From NCBI RefSeq assembly GCF_003938605.1, contig NZ_RHWX01000001.1, forward strand, positions 1 through 64,000: a stretch of 64,000 nucleotides of DNA. Reading direction: 5' to 3'. Below the pieces are notes generated by a model that was not told the DNA's origin, ran no database searches, and saw only the letters and a list, made by a program, of their open reading frames with translations. The position numbers and the translations under genes were made by a program. Of this stretch, positions 17,855 to 26,372 are shown piece by piece. The DNA comes from Brevundimonas sp. 357. GTDB lineage: Bacteria; Pseudomonadota; Alphaproteobacteria; Caulobacterales; Caulobacteraceae. Every line of letters starts with the position of its first letter. Within the stretch, counting starts at the first letter, position 1.

Positions 17855-18901
17855 TCAGGCCTCTGCGGATTCCGTGCGGCGTTTCATCATGTTGTCGAAG
17901 CTGTCCCAGACGCCGTCGGCGCCGTGCCAGGCGCCTTGCGTCGCGGCCTTGGAGTATTCGGTGGCGCGCGCCTCAAAGAAGTTGGCGTGTTCGACGCCCG
18001 ACAGCAGGGCCTGCAGCCACGGCAGCGGGTTTTCCGTCACGCCATAGACTTCCGGCAGGTGCAGCTGGCGCAGGCGCCAGTCGGCGATGAAGCGGATGTA
18101 GGCCTTGATGTCGTTCGGCGTCATGCCGTTCACCGGGCCCATTTCGAAGGCCAGGTCGATGAACTTGTCCTCCATTTCGATCACCGTCTTGCAGCAGTCG
18201 ACGATGTCGTCGGCCACGGCCTTGGTGACGGCGCCCGTCTCCTTGTTGAAGGCGTGGTACAGCTTGATGATGCCTTCGCAGTGCAGGCTCTCGTCGCGCA
18301 CCGACCACGACACGATCTGACCCATGCCCTTCATCTTGGACTGGCGCGGGAAGTTCATCAGCATGGCGAAGCTGGCGAACAGCTGCAGCCCCTCCGAGAA
18401 GCCCCCGAACATGGCCAGGGTCCGGCAGATGTCGGCGTCGGTGTCGACCCCGAACTGGCCCATGTAGTCATGCTTGTCCTTCATGGCCTCGTATTCCATG
18501 AAGGCGCCGAACTCGCTCTCGGGCATGCCGATGGTTTCGAGCAGCAGGGCGTAGGCCGCGATATGGATGGTCTCCATATTGGCGAAGGCGGCCAGCATCA
18601 TCTTCACCTCGGTCGGTTTGAACACCCGGCCGTAGCGCTCCATGTAGTTGTCCTGCACCTCGATGTCCGCCTGGGTGAAGAAGCGGAAGATCTGGGTCAG
18701 CAGGTTGCGCTCGCCGTCGTTTAGATTGGCGGCCCAGTCCTTGACGTCCTCGCCCATCGGGACTTCCTCGGGCATCCAGTGGACCTGCTGCTGCTTCTTC
18801 CACATGTCGAAGGCCCACGGATAGCGGAAGGGCTTGTAGGCGGCCGAGGGGGTCAGCAGGCCGGGCGTGCCGGGACGAATGATCGTGGCGGGAGCGTTCA
18901 T
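17855..18901 (-). CDS. nrdB: Class I ribonucleotide reductase, beta (small) subunit
   Basis: 348-residue ferritin-like radical-generating subunit that pairs with NrdA for dNTP synthesis. Metal ligands and the radical Tyr are visible: ADIEVQDNY, NMETIHIAAY (Glu, His and the candidate tyrosyl-radical Tyr), FSEGLQLFASF and RDESLHCEG. No ATP-cone is present. The C-terminal tail should dock on NrdA. It lies about 5.4 kb from nrdA and on the opposite strand, so the two subunits are not an operon; a shared regulator is suggested by matching upstream elements (see 18976-19022 and 24256-24302). Confidence 0.95.
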   Translation of the reverse strand: MNAPATIIRPGTPGLLTPSAAYKPFRYPWAFDMWKKQQQVHWMPEEVPMGEDVKDWAANLNDGERNLLTQIFRFFTQADIEVQDNYMERYGRVFKPTEVKMMLAAFANMETIHIAAYALLLETIGMPESEFGAFMEYEAMKDKHDYMGQFGVDTDADICRTLAMFGGFSEGLQLFASFAMLMNFPRQSKMKGMGQIVSWSVRDESLHCEGIIKLYHAFNKETGAVTKAVADDIVDCCKTVIEMEDKFIDLAFEMGPVNGMTPNDIKAYIRFIADWRLRQLHLPEVYGVTENPLPWLQALLSGVEHANFFEARATEYSKAATQGAWHGADGVWDSFDNMMKRRTESAEA

Positions 18902-18975
18902 CGAAGAAGACCTGGGGCGAATCCGGAGAAGGTGCGTTCACCATGCGTCCACCGACGCGCGGGGACAAGGGAAGA

Positions 18976-19022
18976 TGCGCATATCTAGCGATCACTTTTC
19001 ACCCGACCGCTAGATATGGTGT
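18976..19022. promoter_or_regulatory. Inverted repeat / candidate NrdR box pair at nrdB
   Basis: CATATCTAGCG (18980-18990) and CGCTAGATATG (19008-19018) are a perfect 11-base inverted repeat in the gap between nrdB and the divergent GST gene. The right half sits in CCGCTAGATATGGTGT (19007-19022), which matches 12 of 16 positions of the NrdR-box consensus as I recall it; a weaker 16-mer starts exactly 31 bases upstream at 18976 (8 of 16). The 31-base offset equals that of the pair at nrdA. NrdR binding is inference. Confidence 0.5.
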
Positions 19023-19049
19023 TTCCATGACAGGAAACTGGGGAGGAAG

Positions 19050-19706
19050 ATGGGGATGGTTTTCACGCTTTACGGCGCAGCCGGTTCGGGCTCGACCCCG
19101 GTCGAGGCGACGCTGCGGCTGATTGGACTGGACTATCAGGTCATCGAGGCCGCGACCTGGGAGGGCGAGGCCGAGCGGGACAAGGTGGCGCAGGTCAATC
19201 CGATGCGCCAGGTGCCAGCCCTGGTCACGCCGGGCGGCGAGATCATCACCGAAAGCGCCGCCATCCTGATCTGGCTGGCCGATTCCCACCCGCAGGCGCA
19301 ACTCTCGCCCGCCCTGGACGATCCACGCCGGGCGCAGTTCCTGCGCTGGATGAGCTTCATCCCCGCCGCCGTCTATTCGATGTTCTGGGTGCGCGACGAA
19401 CCGTCCCGTCTCGGCGGCGACAATCCTCAGGCCCAGGTCGAGATCCAGCGACGCACCGTCGAGCGCATCGCCGACTGCTGGCGGATGATGGACGCCCAGA
19501 TCACGCCCGGGCGCTTCCTGCTGGGCGAGGAGATGACGGTGCTGGACCTCTACGTCGCCGTCGCCAGTCGCTGGACGCCGCAGCGTCGCCGCTTCTACGC
19601 CGAGGCGCCGGGCATGGGCGAGGTCGTGCGCCGCATCGACGCCCTGCCCGCGCTTCAGCCGTTCTGGGCCGAGCGGTTTCCCTTCGACGACGGCTGGGAG
19701 GGCTAG
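19050..19706 (+). CDS. Glutathione S-transferase family protein
   Basis: 218 residues. The thioredoxin-like N-terminal domain shows FTLYGAAGSGSTPVEATLRLIGLDYQ, a cis-Pro segment QVPALVTPGG and ITESAAILIWLAD (Glu-Ser that binds the glutathione gamma-Glu). The C-terminal all-alpha domain includes RFLLGEEMTVLDLYVAV with the conserved N-capping Asp. GGGAGGAAG precedes the start; Met3 at 19056 is an alternative. Substrate unknown. Its stop overlaps the stop region of the convergent hybrid kinase by four bases. Confidence 0.9.
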   Translation: MGMVFTLYGAAGSGSTPVEATLRLIGLDYQVIEAATWEGEAERDKVAQVNPMRQVPALVTPGGEIITESAAILIWLADSHPQAQLSPALDDPRRAQFLRWMSFIPAAVYSMFWVRDEPSRLGGDNPQAQVEIQRRTVERIADCWRMMDAQITPGRFLLGEEMTVLDLYVAVASRWTPQRRRFYAEAPGMGEVVRRIDALPALQPFWAERFPFDDGWEG

Positions 19707-21829
19707 GCCGCCAGACGCGCGTGCGCCGCGCGGAACGCCTGGTCCACGGCGGCGTAGAGCCGTTCATGGGTGATCGGCTTGGCCAGATGGCCGTCCATGC
19801 CCGCGCCGAGACAGCGCACGGCGTCCTCAGGCATGGCGTCGGCCGTCACCGCCAGCACCGCCGCCAGCGATGAAGCCGAACCGCCGCTGCGAATCATCTG
19901 CGTCGCCTCCAGCCCGTTCAGGCGCGGCATCCTCACGTCCATCAGGATCAGGTCGAACGCCTCGGCCGATGCCTGTTCGACGGCCTGTAGCCCATCCGCC
20001 GCATCGACCACCCGGCACCCGGCCGCCTCCATCATGATCCGCAACATCAGGCGGTTGGTCGGATGGTCGTCCACCACGAGAACGCGCGTGACCTGCCCGT
20101 CGGAGGACGCAGGCGCCGCCGCCTCCGCCGCACCGTCGCTCTCGCCCGCGCCCGCGCCCGCGCCCGCGTCCAGTCGCACGGCCAGAATGAATACCGAGCC
20201 CTGCTCCGACGTTTCGCCTAGAACCACGTCTCCACCCATGGCGCGGGCGTGGCGACGCGCGGCGGGCAGGCCCAGCCCCGCCCCCCCGTGCCGCCGGTTC
20301 AGGGAATCGTCGCCCAGTTGGAATAGGTCGAACAGCGCCGGCTCCAGGTCCGGTGCGATTCCCGGCCCCGTGTCCCGCACCGTCAGGGTCAGGCCTTCGG
20401 CGTCCAGTCGGGCCTCCAGCTCGATCCGGCCTCTCTCGGTGAACTTGACCGCATTGGACAGAAGATGCCTCAGGGCCGAGGCCAGCCGACGCGGATCGCC
20501 CATGCGCAAGGCCATGTCCGGCGCGTCTAGCTTCAGCTCGAACGCCACCCCCTTGGCGCGGGCGGCGACCGCCGCCGGGGCGCAAAGGTCGCGGATCAGG
20601 CCTGTCGCATCGAAGGGTTCGGCCCGCACCGCATCATCCCCGGCCGAGGCGTCCAGAACATCCTCGACCAGTCGCCGCATCTCCTCCCCCGCCTGACGAA
20701 CCGCCTCGACGTAGGTCTGCGCCTCCTCCGTCAGGTCGTCGCGCTGAGACAACAGGTCGGCGTAGCCGCAGACGCCGTTCAGCGGGGTGCGCATCTCATG
20801 GCTCATAACCGCCAGGAACCGCGCCTTGGCGGCGGCGGCGGCCTCAGCCCGACGCCGTTGCTTCAAGGCCAGGGCGGTGCGCCGCGCCAGCCGCGCGACG
20901 CCGGCCCGACGCTCCGCCATCAGGGCGCTGAGCGGCAGGGAGGTCAGGACCAGCACCATCAGGAAGACATGGTACAGCGGCATCTGCCGCAGCCGCAGGG
21001 GCAGCTGGGCCAGGGCCGCGACCTCCGCCACCGGCGCGGCGGCGACGGGACCGTATCCCTCCAGCGTCAGAATGCAGCTGATCCCGACGGACACCAGGAT
21101 CGTCGCGGCCATCCACGGCGGCGACAGACGATAGGCCGCCAGCATCAGCGGCGGAAAGATGAGAAACAGCAGCGAACTCGGCTGGCTGAAAACCCAGAAG
21201 ACCATCGCCGCCGTCAGCCCGGTCATGCCCAGCGCGAGCCAGGGGGCGGTCGCCTCGTCGCGGAACCTTCGGGCCCGCGCCAGGAACAACAGATTGGGCG
21301 TGACGATCAGCAAGCCCAGCGCCTCCATCATGAACAGGTGCGTCCAGATGAAAGCCGTCAGTTCCGGCGCATAGTCGCGCAGCCACGCCGCCAGGAGGCA
21401 GGAGAGGGTAGTGGTCAGGAACACCGCCGGCGCGACGGCGCCCAGGGCGAAACACAGGAAGCGGCGCGGGCGCCGCAGATCCAGCGCCGCGCCGCACAGT
21501 CGACGCGCCAGCACGCCCGCGATCAAGACCTGACCCAGATTCAGCAGGGGGTTCAGCCACACGAAGGGCTGGGAATCCCCTCTCAACACCGCGCTGACCA
21601 GGTTCAATCCGAGGCAGACCAGCAGGGTCGCCGTCGCCTTGCGTCGAGGAAGCAGCAGATAGGCCGCCAGAAGCACGCCGTTGGCGGGCCAGACGATCAC
21701 GGCGCTGTAGGTCGCCGCGCTCCATTGGCCGATCAGCAGGCACAGGACGAACAGGACGACATAGGCCGCCGCCGGAGGGCCGGCCTCGCGGCCGGCCGCA
21801 TGACGAAACATCCGCCAGCGTGCCTGCAT
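19703..21829 (-). CDS. MASE1-type hybrid sensor histidine kinase with receiver
   Basis: About 708 residues. Around eight hydrophobic segments fill the first about 290 residues (AAYVVLFVLCLLIGQWSA, VWPANGVLLAAYLLLPRR, MMEALGLLIVTPNLLFL), matching the MASE1 integral-membrane sensor. The kinase core follows: H-box FLAVMSHEMRTPLNGVCGY, N-box LRHLLSNAVKFTERG, G1 VRDTGPGIAP, G2 GGAGLGLPAARRHA. A C-terminal receiver (VLVVDDHPTNRLMLRIMME, phospho-Asp in LILMDVRMPRLNG) makes it hybrid. ATG at 21829 is preferred; the GTG at 21841 sits directly on the GGGAGG. The phosphorelay partner is not in the window. Confidence 0.88.
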   Translation of the reverse strand: MQARWRMFRHAAGREAGPPAAAYVVLFVLCLLIGQWSAATYSAVIVWPANGVLLAAYLLLPRRKATATLLVCLGLNLVSAVLRGDSQPFVWLNPLLNLGQVLIAGVLARRLCGAALDLRRPRRFLCFALGAVAPAVFLTTTLSCLLAAWLRDYAPELTAFIWTHLFMMEALGLLIVTPNLLFLARARRFRDEATAPWLALGMTGLTAAMVFWVFSQPSSLLFLIFPPLMLAAYRLSPPWMAATILVSVGISCILTLEGYGPVAAAPVAEVAALAQLPLRLRQMPLYHVFLMVLVLTSLPLSALMAERRAGVARLARRTALALKQRRRAEAAAAAKARFLAVMSHEMRTPLNGVCGYADLLSQRDDLTEEAQTYVEAVRQAGEEMRRLVEDVLDASAGDDAVRAEPFDATGLIRDLCAPAAVAARAKGVAFELKLDAPDMALRMGDPRRLASALRHLLSNAVKFTERGRIELEARLDAEGLTLTVRDTGPGIAPDLEPALFDLFQLGDDSLNRRHGGAGLGLPAARRHARAMGGDVVLGETSEQGSVFILAVRLDAGAGAGAGESDGAAEAAAPASSDGQVTRVLVVDDHPTNRLMLRIMMEAAGCRVVDAADGLQAVEQASAEAFDLILMDVRMPRLNGLEATQMIRSGGSASSLAAVLAVTADAMPEDAVRCLGAGMDGHLAKPITHERLYAAVDQAFRAAHARLAA

Positions 21830-21902
21830 TGCTGTCTTCACCCTCCCCGGTTGGTCGCCAGCTTCTCCCGGAAGAAGTTAAGGAAATCTCCCCCGAAGCG
21901 CG

Positions 21903-23222
21903 TCAGAGCAGCCCCATCGCCCTCGCCTCGCGCTCCAGCCCCTCACGGAACTCGGGCGCGGCCAGATCGATCAGGGCGCGAGCGCGGGCGTCGTCGGTCA
22001 GCCCCTTCAGATTGGCCGCTCCATGCTCGGTGACGACATAGTGAATGTCGTTGCGCGGGGTCGTCACCGGACCGTCCAGCCGCGCCACGATGCGCGAGGC
22101 CGCCCCCTTCGCCGCGGTCGAGTGGCAGGCGATGATCGACTTGCCGCCCTCGGACGCCGCCGCGCCGCGCACGAAATCCAGTTGGCCGCCCGACGCCGTA
22201 TATTGCCGCCCGTTCAGATGTTCCGAGCAGCAGGCGCCGAACAGGTCGATCTGCAAGGTGGCGTTGACCGAGATCATCCTGGCGTTGCGGGCGATGACGG
22301 CGGGGTCGTTCACATAGTCGACGGGGCGGGCTTCAAAGGCCGGGTTCTCGTGCAGGAACTCATAGGTCGAGCGGTTCCCCATCGAAAAGGTGAAGACCGT
22401 CTTGCCCGGATGCAGGGTCTTGCGCGCATTGGTGACGACGCCCGCCTGCATCAGTTCGACCAGACCGGGCGTCAGCATCTCGGTGTGGATGCCTAGGTCG
22501 CGATGGTCATGAAGGGCCGCGCACACCGCGTCCGGCAAGGCGCCGATGCCCATCTGCAGGGTCGCGCCGTCCTCGACCATCTCGGCGATCAGGGCGCCGA
22601 TGGCCAGATCCTGCGGCTGCTGCGGCGCCTTGCCCGCCTCCAGCAGGGGCGCCGCATGCTCGACCAGGGCCGCGACCTGAGAAACATGGACGCGGCAGTC
22701 GCCGAACACGCGCGGCATGTGCGGATTGACCTCGAGGATCACCCGCTGCGCCGTCTTCGACACGGCCAGGGCGTAGTCGGTGTTGGTCCCCAGGCTGAAA
22801 TAGCCCTCGGCGTCCATCGGCGAGACGGTCGCCAGCAAGGTGTCGACACCGATCTCGCGCGTCAGCACGCGCGGCGTCTGCTGAAAGCCGGTCGGCACGA
22901 ACCAGACGGCGCGGCGGCCCTCTTCGATCCCGCGCGCCTCCAGCTTCCGCTCGATGGCGCCGTGGAACAGGCTGTACGGACGGATGCGGTCGGTCAGTTC
23001 GTAGCGCATCACCGTCTCGCCCGCGATGGCGGTGGACAGCAGATAGTAGAGGTCGACGTCCCCCACCTGCCGCGCCTCGGCCCGGTCGGCCAGGGCCTTC
23101 AGCAGGGCGGGCGGCTGGCCGACGCCCAGGGCCATGGCGACCTTGGCGCCTGACGGGATCAGGGCCGCCGCCGCTGCGGGCGTCGTCAGGCGTTCGGCGT
23201 AGAGGGCGGCGAAATCGGTCAC
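21903..23222 (-). CDS. Acetyl-CoA hydrolase/CoA-transferase family protein
   Basis: 439-residue cat1/4-hydroxybutyrate CoA-transferase-like protein. Signatures are SGAKVAMALGVGQPPALLKAL, SPMDAEGYFSLGTN, TLQMGIGALPDAVCAAL and a C-terminal HYVVTEHGAANLKGLTDDARARALIDLAAPEFRE. The catalytic Glu that forms the enzyme-CoA thioester is expected near IHTEMLTPGLVELMQ. Moves CoA between acetyl-CoA and a carboxylic acid; the acceptor cannot be read. Start is GTG at 23222 with AGGAG eight bases upstream. The gap upstream holds a palindrome (23320-23333). Confidence 0.88.
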   Translation of the reverse strand: MTDFAALYAERLTTPAAAAALIPSGAKVAMALGVGQPPALLKALADRAEARQVGDVDLYYLLSTAIAGETVMRYELTDRIRPYSLFHGAIERKLEARGIEEGRRAVWFVPTGFQQTPRVLTREIGVDTLLATVSPMDAEGYFSLGTNTDYALAVSKTAQRVILEVNPHMPRVFGDCRVHVSQVAALVEHAAPLLEAGKAPQQPQDLAIGALIAEMVEDGATLQMGIGALPDAVCAALHDHRDLGIHTEMLTPGLVELMQAGVVTNARKTLHPGKTVFTFSMGNRSTYEFLHENPAFEARPVDYVNDPAVIARNARMISVNATLQIDLFGACCSEHLNGRQYTASGGQLDFVRGAAASEGGKSIIACHSTAAKGAASRIVARLDGPVTTPRNDIHYVVTEHGAANLKGLTDDARARALIDLAAPEFREGLEREARAMGLL

Positions 23223-23319
23223 GGGGAAACTCCTGAAGCGTCGTCCTGAAGGGGCGTCCGTCGCTGCGCGGCGACGGCTTCTGGGACCACTATCCGACAG
23301 CCGCGCCCGGTCGCGGCGC

Positions 23320-23333
23320 TAGACCTTGGTCTA
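23320..23333. promoter_or_regulatory. Palindrome upstream of CoA-transferase
   Basis: TAGACC-TT-GGTCTA, perfect six-base arms, about 98 bases before the CoA-transferase start. The core GACCTTGGTC also occurs at 43258-43267 and 58192-58201, both between genes. Candidate operator; the regulator is unknown. Confidence 0.35.
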
Positions 23334-23335
23334 AC

Positions 23336-24073
23336 CTAGGGCGCGTCCTGCAAGGGCGCGTCGTGCAGGCGCTGGCGGCGTTCGGCGGCGTAGGCGACCA
23401 GCCACAGGGCCATCGACCAGGCGGCGCCCACGCTCCAGCCCGCGAACACGTCAGACGCCCAGTGCGCGCCCAGGTAGATTCGCGTCAGCCCGATCAGAAG
23501 GGCGATCACCACCGCGCAGCCCAGGACGTAGGCCTTCAGCCGCTTGCGCGGAAAGGCGCGCGTCAGCATGACGCCCAGCGTCAGGTAGAAGACGGTCGAC
23601 AGCAGGGCGTGGCCCGAGGGGAAGCTGGCGTTCAGCGTGTCCACCGCCTGATAGATCTCGGGCGGCCGTTCGCGCTCGAACAGGGCCTTCAGGCCTTCGC
23701 TCAGGGCCACCCCGCCCGCCAGGCCGACGACCAGCATCAGCGCCGACAGCCGCTTGCCCATGATGAGCAGAAAGCCGATGGCGATGACGGCGAACAGGGT
23801 CAGCACCGATATGCCGCCGAGCGAGGTCAGATCCGCCGCCGCCTCGTGCAGCCACCACGGCCCCCAGGGCCGCCCCGGATCATCGGCGAAGGGCCGCACC
23901 GCCGCCAGAACCGCATGGTCGAAGGCCTGTCCGTCAGCCTCGCGCATGTCGTCGGCCACCTCGATGAAGGTCAGCACCCCCAGGGCGACCACCAGCATGG
24001 CCGCCACGGCGGCGATCTCCGTGCGGGCGACGCGCAGGGCGCGGGTCAGGAAGGCGGTGGGATGCGGGGCCAT
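23336..24073 (-). CDS. PAP2-family membrane phosphatase
   Basis: 245 residues with about six transmembrane helices. The three catalytic motifs of acid phosphatase/PAP2 enzymes are intact: KALFERERP, SFPSGHA and RIYLGAHWASDVFAGW. The active site faces the periplasm. Likely dephosphorylates lipid substrates such as undecaprenyl-pyrophosphate, phosphatidic acid or phosphatidylglycerol-phosphate; which one cannot be decided. Start ATG at 24073, divergent from nrdA. Confidence 0.9.
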   Translation of the reverse strand: MAPHPTAFLTRALRVARTEIAAVAAMLVVALGVLTFIEVADDMREADGQAFDHAVLAAVRPFADDPGRPWGPWWLHEAAADLTSLGGISVLTLFAVIAIGFLLIMGKRLSALMLVVGLAGGVALSEGLKALFERERPPEIYQAVDTLNASFPSGHALLSTVFYLTLGVMLTRAFPRKRLKAYVLGCAVVIALLIGLTRIYLGAHWASDVFAGWSVGAAWSMALWLVAYAAERRQRLHDAPLQDAP

Positions 24074-24255
24074 GGGGCGCTAACGGCCAAGCTAGTGTCT
24101 CGTTCCCGCCGATTTTCCGAGCCCGCCGGGGCGTCATCGCCGCCATTTCTACATCACAGCGGGATCGCAACGCCCGCCCCGTACCGACCCGCCGCCATGC
24201 AAGCGAAAAATCACACTTCGGAGACGATAAATTGGTTGGCGCCCCCGCCGCCTTA

Positions 24256-24302
24256 ACACTAGATTTAGATAGTCGAGGTGTTATCCACACAACATCTGGC
24301 GT
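24256..24302 (+). promoter_or_regulatory. Candidate NrdR box pair upstream of nrdA
   Basis: ACACTAGATTTAGATA (24256-24271) and ACACAACATCTGGCGT (24287-24302) each match 12 of 16 positions of the NrdR-box consensus as I recall it (acaCwAtATaTwGwgt). They start 31 bases apart, three helical turns, the usual arrangement for paired NrdR boxes in ribonucleotide reductase promoters. No nrdR gene is in the window. Confidence 0.6.
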
Positions 24303-24310
24303 TATCCACA
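24281..24310 (+). promoter_or_regulatory. Two consensus DnaA boxes upstream of nrdA
   Basis: TTATCCACA at 24281-24289 and again at 24302-24310, same orientation, 21 bases apart, 20-49 bases before the nrdA start codon. Both are perfect matches to the strong DnaA box. They interleave with the second NrdR-like box, so the two regulators could compete. DnaA control of nrd genes is known in Escherichia coli; here it is inferred from the sites. Confidence 0.7.
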
Positions 24311-24329
24311 TAGGCACTGGGGACTGACG

Positions 24330-26213
24330 ATGGCAGGCGGCGAAGCGTTGCAGACGACGGAATTCTCTACGGTTTCCTCGGCTCCGTCCGAGACCAAGCC
24401 GGAGCTGACGGTGGTCGGCGGTCTGAAACTGGACCGCACGCGCGACGCCCTGCTGACCGAGTTCGGCAAGAAGACGCTGGAAGACCGTTACCTGCTGGCG
24501 GGCGAAAGCTATCAGGACATGTTCGCCCGCGTCGCCACGGCCTACGCCGACGACGCCGACCACGCCCAGCGCGTCTATGACTATATGTCGAAGCTGTGGT
24601 TCATGCCGGCGACGCCGGTGCTGTCGAACGGCGGCGCGGATCGCGGCCTGCCGATCTCCTGCTTCCTGAACTCGGTCAACGACAGCCTGGACGGCATCCA
24701 GAACGTCTGGAACGAGAACGTCTCCCTGGCCTCGAACGGCGGCGGCATCGGCACCTATTGGGGCGGCGTCCGCTCCATCGGCGAGAAGGTCAAGGGCGCG
24801 GGCCAGACCTCGGGCATCATCCCCTTCATCCGCGTGATGGATTCGCTGACCCTGGCGATTTCGCAGGGCTCGCTGCGTCGCGGCTCGGCCGCCGTCTACC
24901 TGGACATCCACCACCCGGAAATCGAGGAGTTCCTCGAAATCCGCAAGCCGTCGGGCGACTTCAACCGCCGCTCGCTGAACCTGCACCACGGCATCAACAT
25001 CACCGACGCCTTCATGGAGGCGGTCCGCGACGGCAAGCCGTTCGACCTGATCTCGCCCAAGAACGGCGAGGTCCGCAAAACCGTCGACGCCCGCAACCTG
25101 TGGACCAAGATCCTGGAAATCCGGATGCAGACGGGCGAGCCCTATCTGATCTTCTCGGACACGGTGAACCGGCAGATGCCGCAGCACCAGAAGGATCTGG
25201 GCCTGTCGGTCAAGCAGTCCAACCTGTGCTCTGAAATCATGCTGCACACGGGCCTGGACCATAAGGGCGTCGAGCGCACCGCCGTCTGCTGCCTGTCGTC
25301 GGTCAACGCCGAGACCTTCCTGGAGTGGCGCGAAGAGCCCCGCTTCATCGAGGACATCATGCGCTTCCTCGACAATGTGCTCGAGGACTTCATCACCCGC
25401 GCCCCGTCGTCGATGGCCGCCGCCGTCTATTCGGCCCAGCGCGAGCGTTCGGTGGGCCTGGGCCTGATGGGCTTCCACTCCTTCCTGCAGTCGCAGGGCG
25501 TGGCCTTTGAATCGGCCATGGCCAAGAGCTGGAACATGCGCCTGTTCAAGCACCTGCGCCGCGAGGCCGACAAGGCCAGCCGCACCCTGGCCGAGGAAAA
25601 GGGCCCCTGCCCCGACGCCGCCGATCGCGGCGTGATGGAGCGGTTCAGCCACAAGCTGGCCATCGCCCCGACCGCCTCGATCTCGATCATCTGCGGCGGC
25701 GCGTCGGCGGGCATCGAGCCGATCCCGGCCAACATCTACACCCACAAGACCCTGTCGGGCTCCTTCGCGGTCAAGAACCCCTATCTGCAGGATCTGCTGG
25801 GCGAAAAAGGCATCGACACCGAGGCCGTCTGGTCTTCGATCCTCGAGAACGAAGGCTCGGTCCAGCACCTGGACGCCCTCAGCGACGACGAGAAGGCCAT
25901 CTACAAGACCGCCTTCGAGCTGGATCAGCGCTGGGTCATCGAACTGGCCGCCGACCGCACCGGCGACATCTGCCAGGCGCAGTCGCTGAACCTGTTCATC
26001 CCCGGCGACGTCAACAAGTGGGATCTGCACATGCTGCACTGGTCGGCGTGGGAGCGGGGCCTGAAATCCCTCTACTACCTGCGCTCCAAGTCGGTGCAGC
26101 GCGCCGCCTTCGCCGGCGCCGAGGACAAGAAGGAAGAAGAGATCGATCCGAACCAGCCGGACCTCTTCTCCATCGCCCGCACCGACTACGACGAGTGCCT
26201 GGCCTGCCAGTAA
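24330..26213 (+). CDS. nrdA: Class I ribonucleotide reductase, alpha (large) subunit
   Basis: 627-residue catalytic subunit reducing ribonucleoside diphosphates. The ten-stranded barrel is marked by MPATPVLSNGG, PISCFLNSVNDS (redox Cys), SNLCSEIMLHT (radical Cys in NLCSE), VCCLSSVN, PTASISIICGGASAGIEP, and the C-terminal CxxC of DECLACQ that relays electrons from thioredoxin or glutaredoxin. Only about 30 variable residues precede LKLDRTRDALLTEFGKKTLEDRYL, so no ATP-cone overall-activity domain is present and the protein is shorter than the E. coli type. A terminator lies 36 bases downstream. Confidence 0.95.
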   Translation: MAGGEALQTTEFSTVSSAPSETKPELTVVGGLKLDRTRDALLTEFGKKTLEDRYLLAGESYQDMFARVATAYADDADHAQRVYDYMSKLWFMPATPVLSNGGADRGLPISCFLNSVNDSLDGIQNVWNENVSLASNGGGIGTYWGGVRSIGEKVKGAGQTSGIIPFIRVMDSLTLAISQGSLRRGSAAVYLDIHHPEIEEFLEIRKPSGDFNRRSLNLHHGINITDAFMEAVRDGKPFDLISPKNGEVRKTVDARNLWTKILEIRMQTGEPYLIFSDTVNRQMPQHQKDLGLSVKQSNLCSEIMLHTGLDHKGVERTAVCCLSSVNAETFLEWREEPRFIEDIMRFLDNVLEDFITRAPSSMAAAVYSAQRERSVGLGLMGFHSFLQSQGVAFESAMAKSWNMRLFKHLRREADKASRTLAEEKGPCPDAADRGVMERFSHKLAIAPTASISIICGGASAGIEPIPANIYTHKTLSGSFAVKNPYLQDLLGEKGIDTEAVWSSILENEGSVQHLDALSDDEKAIYKTAFELDQRWVIELAADRTGDICQAQSLNLFIPGDVNKWDLHMLHWSAWERGLKSLYYLRSKSVQRAAFAGAEDKKEEEIDPNQPDLFSIARTDYDECLACQ

Positions 26214-26249
26214 GGCAAGCCCTCACACTCAACGCCATCGCCTTTGAGC

Positions 26250-26280
26250 CGCCCGGGGAACCCTCTCCGGGCGGTTTCGT
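26250..26280 (+). terminator. Rho-independent terminator after nrdA
   Basis: CCGCCCGG (26250-26257) pairs perfectly with CCGGGCGG (26268-26275) around a ten-base loop and is followed by TTTCGTT. Confidence 0.75.
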
Positions 26281-26372
26281 TCGTCATAAAGGAATATGGC
26301 GTAAAAGAGTCCGTTGCGGTTCCCCGGCGTTCGTGCACAGTGGGGGCGTTAACGGATCGGGAGGCACCGTTG

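Noticed and set aside
24241..24330. The paired DnaA boxes as a replication origin
   Set aside because: Only two boxes, no AT-rich unwinding region of useful length, and no origin-linked genes such as dnaA, hemE or parAB nearby; a promoter role for nrdA fits better.
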